DNA of 18,744 nt from Candidatus Bathyarchaeota archaeon (GTDB lineage Archaea; Thermoproteota; Bathyarchaeia; Bathyarchaeales; Bathycorpusculaceae), in the NCBI GenBank assembly GCA_030668645.1, contig DAOVFC010000003.1, positions 1 through 18,744 of the forward strand, given 5' to 3'. The notes under the pieces were generated by a model. It ran no database searches. It worked only from the letters and a program-made list of their open reading frames with translations, and was not told where the DNA came from. A program made the translations under genes and the position numbers. This document shows, in pieces, positions 15,625 to 18,744 of this stretch (position 1 is the stretch's first letter; every line of letters begins with the position of its first letter).

Positions 15625-16448
15625 GTTAGTTCACCCTTCTTCCATCTAGTCCATTCTTCCGCTGTGACAGCTATCGGTATGGAGATCAACTGTTTTTTCC
15701 CGATTTTGGTTACCTGCTTTTCGTAAGGTTTAATGAAAATTTCCTCTTCCAGCGGATAAATCTCTAACGTTGCGTATCCGTATGTGACTAGAAAACTCGT
15801 CATGAAGGCTCTGTGCACAGTTTCTTCATAGCTGCCCGCTCCGATGAAATCCCAGTACCTAATCCTCCGGTTCTTACCATTTTCCTTAACCTCTCTCTTC
15901 AGTTCGTCCCAGAAACTTTCAAGCTCCTCTGAAAAAGTCTTATCCGACAGAATTCTCTGCCTTATCAGCTCCTCCCGCGTTGTGAGACCGGCTTCGATTT
16001 CAGCCGGGAGAATTTCTTTCCATCTCTCACTGAGAGGTAGCAAACTTTTCCAGTATTTGATCGCTTCTGCTAGGCTGTGGAGCGAGATCTGTTCCATCTC
16101 CACTATGGGATGCCAAGCTTTAAGGAAGGTTTCAAGAATTTCTTCTCTGCCTGTGCGTGTGAGCTTTTGTTCTAGGAGGAACGGGTCTGTGTATAGCGAT
16201 GTTGAACGGTGCTTAACCCAGTCGCCCTGAAGTCTTATCACCGAGGCTATATGGTGTATTGTTTCAGCGTCCAAGCACAGGTCTTCGGGAAGCTCCCACT
16301 CAGAGAAGTATTCCTTAATCACCTCTATGACTTCGTCAACGTCTATGAGAAACGGGTCGATGGAGCGTTCCTCAACAGACCTGCACATCTCGGTTACTCT
16401 TTGAAGCTTCTCCCTTCCGAGCTTTTTCCGCTGCCTTTTCGCCTGCAT
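15621..16448 (-). CDS. Kleisin-like subunit of an SMC complex (Nse4/ScpA-like)
   Basis: The 275-residue protein has the two-ended plan of a kleisin. Near the N-terminus SIDPFLIDVDEVIEVIKEYF (29-48), then LDAETIHHIASVIRLQGDWV (59-78), parallels the 'IDPWDIDI...' and 'LLxMKS' helices with which ScpA-type kleisins bind the SMC neck. A long helical middle (about 95-190) is where a KITE would bind. The C-terminal winged-helix part, SYEETVHRAFMTSFLVTYGY (206-225), then ATLEIYPLEEEIFIKPYE and an end with ISIPIAVTAEEWTRWK, strongly resembles the Nse4 C-terminal domain pattern as I recall it (TVEN.F..SF...DG.. then W). Its start shares one base with the SMC stop (TGATG), and its end overlaps the KITE start. 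It would bridge the two ATPase heads. Confidence 0.65.
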   Translation of the reverse strand: MQAKRQRKKLGREKLQRVTEMCRSVEERSIDPFLIDVDEVIEVIKEYFSEWELPEDLCLDAETIHHIASVIRLQGDWVKHRSTSLYTDPFLLEQKLTRTGREEILETFLKAWHPIVEMEQISLHSLAEAIKYWKSLLPLSERWKEILPAEIEAGLTTREELIRQRILSDKTFSEELESFWDELKREVKENGKNRRIRYWDFIGAGSYEETVHRAFMTSFLVTYGYATLEIYPLEEEIFIKPYEKQVTKIGKKQLISIPIAVTAEEWTRWKKGELT

Positions 16449-18433
16449 CAGGCAACCTCTCTGATTATCGATGTTCCTTCAACGTTTTGAACCGTGATTA
16501 TGTTGACTTCCCTTTTTGTGAACGTTACTTGACTCGGCGTAATCACTAAGTACTGAGCGTTCGCGTCCTTCACCGTTGAGACAAGCATGTTTGCGATCAT
16601 CTCCCGGTTCTTCGGGTCCATATGAATGTCGTACTCGTCAACGGCGCGGAACGGTGAGCGTACGTGTTGCTGTAGGGCTAACAGAAAACTTATGATTGCT
16701 GTTGTCCTTTCTCCACCGCTCTGTGTGTAGGCGTCTAACGGAACAGGTTTGCCTCCTTTGAAGCCTACGAGAATTTCTAGTCCAGCGGCTTCTATGTCAT
16801 GTCCATTAACCAGCCTAACTCCTCCAACAGCTTGAGCTTGCGTTATGATGCTCTGGTATTGAAGGCTCACTCTGTCTAGAAGGCTTTGAATCACCGTTCG
16901 CCAAGCCTGCATCCTTGCTTTAACCTCTTCCAACGCCCTTTCACGGTTTTCAGCGACGAGCCGAGCCTTTTCCTTCAGCTCCAGATAAAGCTTTGAGTAG
17001 GATTCGTACATGCGTTCTATGTCCTCTGAAACGTCAGAAAGCGCTGCCAGATATCCGTCTGTAACCCTGATCTCGTCGAGAACCTCACCTATGCCTTTTA
17101 CAACAGCGATTCTAGATCCTGTCTGCTCAGATCTCTTAACCGCTTCGTCCACATACGCCCTCGCATCAATCAGCTTCCTGCTTAATTTCTCAAGGTTAGC
17201 CGTCACGTTTTCTCTTCGGTACTGCAGTATCGCCAATCTGATTCTGTCGTCAATAACTTGGTTGCCAACTTTTTCGGTTTCCTCTTCCAAGTTTTCCGCT
17301 TTTGTCTGATTTTCATTTATCTCCTTGCTAAACTTTGAGAGTTGCTGATCGGAGTTTTGTGCTAATTCCTTTAGGTTATCGCTTTTTAAGAGCTTAAACC
17401 GCGTTGCAAAGGGTTCTTCAAACTTGTTCTCTGAATTTGTTATTTGACTCACTGGAAAAGATGGGTTTCCAAGGCTTTGAATCGCCGTCTCCAGTATCGT
17501 TGTTTCTCTTAGCAACTGTTCGCACAACGAAATTGTTGACTCTTTTTTCGCTTTTTCACGTTCAAGAGTTAAACGTTCGTCGAAAACTCTCTTCCATTCA
17601 TCCTTTAGCTTCTGAAGCTCGTTCTGTCTGATCTGCAGCTGCTCCGTTTTCGCCTTTGCTTCGTTTTCAATCTGATTTAAAACCTCTTGTTCTCTTCTCC
17701 TGTTTGCCTCTAACTCTTTAACTATGTTCTCTCTTTTTGCAACTTCCGCCCACGCAAGCTCTCTTTCCAAGAATCGCCTTTTCGTGAGCAGCTGTTTTTT
17801 CTCTTGGTACCTGTCGTACTGTTCTCTCCAGTAGTTAAGCGTCTGCTCAGCCGACTCCAAAAGCTTGTTCACGGAATCCTCCTGGCTCAGGGTACGGCTC
17901 AGTTTCTTCCGGGCTTGAAGAACGTTTCTGCGGTACGGCTCAAGCCCAACAGCCGCCTCCACCATCTTCAACTTCTCCTGAGGAGAAAGCACGGTGAACT
18001 GTTCAACCATGTTCTGATGCATTATAATAAGCATGTTATCGGGGTCGACGCCCAACCTAGCCAAGAGCCTCTCAACATCACCCTTCGTGGCGGCTCTGTT
18101 CTCAAGCGCGAACCAGTACTTACCGTCCCGACGCAGAACACGCGTCAAAAAGATCTGGTCCTTGTTGAACTTCCGAACAGGCCTGCGTTTACCCCTTCTT
18201 GTGTTGTCTAGTATCAACGTGACTCTGGCTTGGTCTTTCCCCCAACGTATCAGATCGCTTAGCTTCTTAGACCGCTCCGTGTAAGACTGCCCCAAAGCCA
18301 CCGAGATAGCCAGCAAGAGCGAAGATTTCCCCGAGCCGTTCGGTCCACAAATGACGTTTACGCCACGTTTAAACGGCACCCTAGCATACTCGTAGCTCAT
18401 AAAGTTTTCTAGGATTACCTCCTGAATCAACAT
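16448..18433 (-). CDS. Compact SMC-type ATPase with Smc5/Smc6-like heads
   Basis: This 661-residue ABC-type ATPase has the head motifs split between its ends. The N-head shows Walker A GPNGSGKS (30-37) and a Q-loop region MHQNMVEQFTVLSPQEKL (138-155). The C-head shows signature SGGER (572-576), Walker B PFRAVDE (594-600) and D-loop MDPKNR (605-610). Two coiled-coil arms (about 170-320 and 365-530) are joined by only about 45 non-coiled residues, with neither an SMC hinge of about 150 residues nor a Rad50 CxxC zinc hook. VLDEIRVTDGYLAALSDVSE (451-470) matches the SMC joint element. The Q-loop and MDPxNR recall Smc5; SPFR..DE.D..MD recalls Smc6. It probably homodimerises and acts on chromosome organisation or repair. 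AGAGG lies about ten bases before the ATG. It overlaps the kleisin gene. Confidence 0.9.
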   Translation of the reverse strand: MLIQEVILENFMSYEYARVPFKRGVNVICGPNGSGKSSLLLAISVALGQSYTERSKKLSDLIRWGKDQARVTLILDNTRRGKRRPVRKFNKDQIFLTRVLRRDGKYWFALENRAATKGDVERLLARLGVDPDNMLIIMHQNMVEQFTVLSPQEKLKMVEAAVGLEPYRRNVLQARKKLSRTLSQEDSVNKLLESAEQTLNYWREQYDRYQEKKQLLTKRRFLERELAWAEVAKRENIVKELEANRRREQEVLNQIENEAKAKTEQLQIRQNELQKLKDEWKRVFDERLTLEREKAKKESTISLCEQLLRETTILETAIQSLGNPSFPVSQITNSENKFEEPFATRFKLLKSDNLKELAQNSDQQLSKFSKEINENQTKAENLEEETEKVGNQVIDDRIRLAILQYRRENVTANLEKLSRKLIDARAYVDEAVKRSEQTGSRIAVVKGIGEVLDEIRVTDGYLAALSDVSEDIERMYESYSKLYLELKEKARLVAENRERALEEVKARMQAWRTVIQSLLDRVSLQYQSIITQAQAVGGVRLVNGHDIEAAGLEILVGFKGGKPVPLDAYTQSGGERTTAIISFLLALQQHVRSPFRAVDEYDIHMDPKNREMIANMLVSTVKDANAQYLVITPSQVTFTKREVNIITVQNVEGTSIIREVA

Positions 18434-18744
18434 CGAACAGTTGCCTCTTTTGCAGTGGTAATATGAGTTAAAAATCCTCTATTAAAACAATTACCAAACT
18501 TATAAGTTAAAAAGCTGCGGTGACTCTGAGGTTTTTGGCGTGTTGCTGTGTGTTCGTAATCCTTAAATTAAGTTGGTTTAGAAACGCTGGCTGGCAGTGG
18601 CTAAGCTGAGTCGTGTTTTTGTTTTGGGGGGTGTGGTTTTTATATTAAAACTTTGTTTAGTACTTTTTTTTTTGTTTTGTGTTTTTGTTTTTTTTGGGGT
18701 TTTGTTTGTTATTGTTTTGGGGGTGTGGGGGGGGCGTTGTGGGC
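18434..18744. other. Gene-free right end, becoming almost purely G/T
   Basis: Apart from a possible promoter for the SMC operon, I see no gene in these 311 bases. From about 18590 the plus strand loses A and C. In the last 84 bases I count only three C and two A, with long T and G runs. This is unlike the rest of the window and looks like low-quality sequence at a contig end rather than biology. Confidence 0.6.
18497..18508 (-). promoter_or_regulatory. Symmetric TATA-like box AACTTATAAGTT before the SMC operon
   Basis: This perfect 12-base palindrome contains CTTATAAG and lies about 65 bases before the SMC start codon. It would give a transcript leader of about 40 bases. Being symmetric, it could bind TBP in either direction; no BRE is clear enough to set the direction. 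Confidence 0.4.

Noticed and set aside
16448..18433. Rad50/SbcC-type repair ATPase
   Set aside because: No CxxC zinc hook, no Mre11 nuclease neighbour, and an SMC-type joint element plus PFR-x-x-DE Walker B. The neighbours look like kleisin and KITE subunits.
15055..18433. Wadjet (JetABCD) or MukBEF/Mks defence system
   Set aside because: There is no JetD-like TOPRIM nuclease, the ATPase is far shorter than JetC or MukB, and the flanking region is core transcription genes rather than a defence island.
1..18744. CRISPR array, insertion sequence with transposase, rRNA gene or prophage
   Set aside because: No regularly spaced repeats, no transposase or integrase motifs, no rRNA sequence and no phage structural genes were seen.

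Overview
The window is a piece of an archaeal chromosome. The RNA polymerase is archaeal in type, the operon continues with ribosomal protein L30e and archaeal NusA (two KH domains only), TATA-like boxes precede several genes, and a tRNA-Leu with a gene-encoded CCA carries an extra segment in its D arm. RpoB and RpoA are both single, unsplit proteins. Together with decayed NosD-like and receiver-domain fragments of a kind I associate with Bathyarchaeia, this points to a TACK-group archaeon, perhaps Bathyarchaeia. That placement is an inference from memory. The right end of the window turns into a G/T-only stretch, which suggests a contig end.

Layout. (1) 1-3147 is an accessory region: a broken beta-helix/NosD-like fragment, a GT-B glycosyltransferase (minus), a divergent GH130-type glycosidase/phosphorylase (plus), a chimeric ORF holding a piece of a response-regulator receiver domain, and a 22-base imperfect inverted repeat. 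(2) 3148-4312 holds two plus-strand genes of unknown function, the second with a coiled coil. (3) 4385-6697 is a minus-strand housekeeping set: a 44-residue membrane protein behind quinolinate synthase NadA, a nucleotidyltransferase-fold protein, tRNA-Leu(CAA) with a 20-base D-arm insertion, and a tiny HExxH metallopeptidase. (4) 6896-15040 is the transcription operon rpoB-rpoA-rpl30e-nusA, with gaps or overlaps of only a few bases, ending in a 59-residue membrane protein. rpoH is not upstream and rps12 is not downstream. (5) 15055-18433 (minus) is a tightly overlapping three-gene operon.

The last operon is the most interesting item. It encodes a compact 661-residue SMC-type ATPase, a 275-residue protein that reads as a kleisin, and a 189-residue tandem winged-helix protein that reads as a KITE subunit. 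The ATPase mixes hallmarks of eukaryotic Smc5 and Smc6. The kleisin's C-terminal part resembles Nse4, and the KITE's C-terminal part resembles Nse3/MAGE. I read it as a minimal archaeal Smc5/6-like complex, with one ATPase gene that would form a homodimer and with no full-size hinge. All family resemblances are judged by eye and memory; no search was run.
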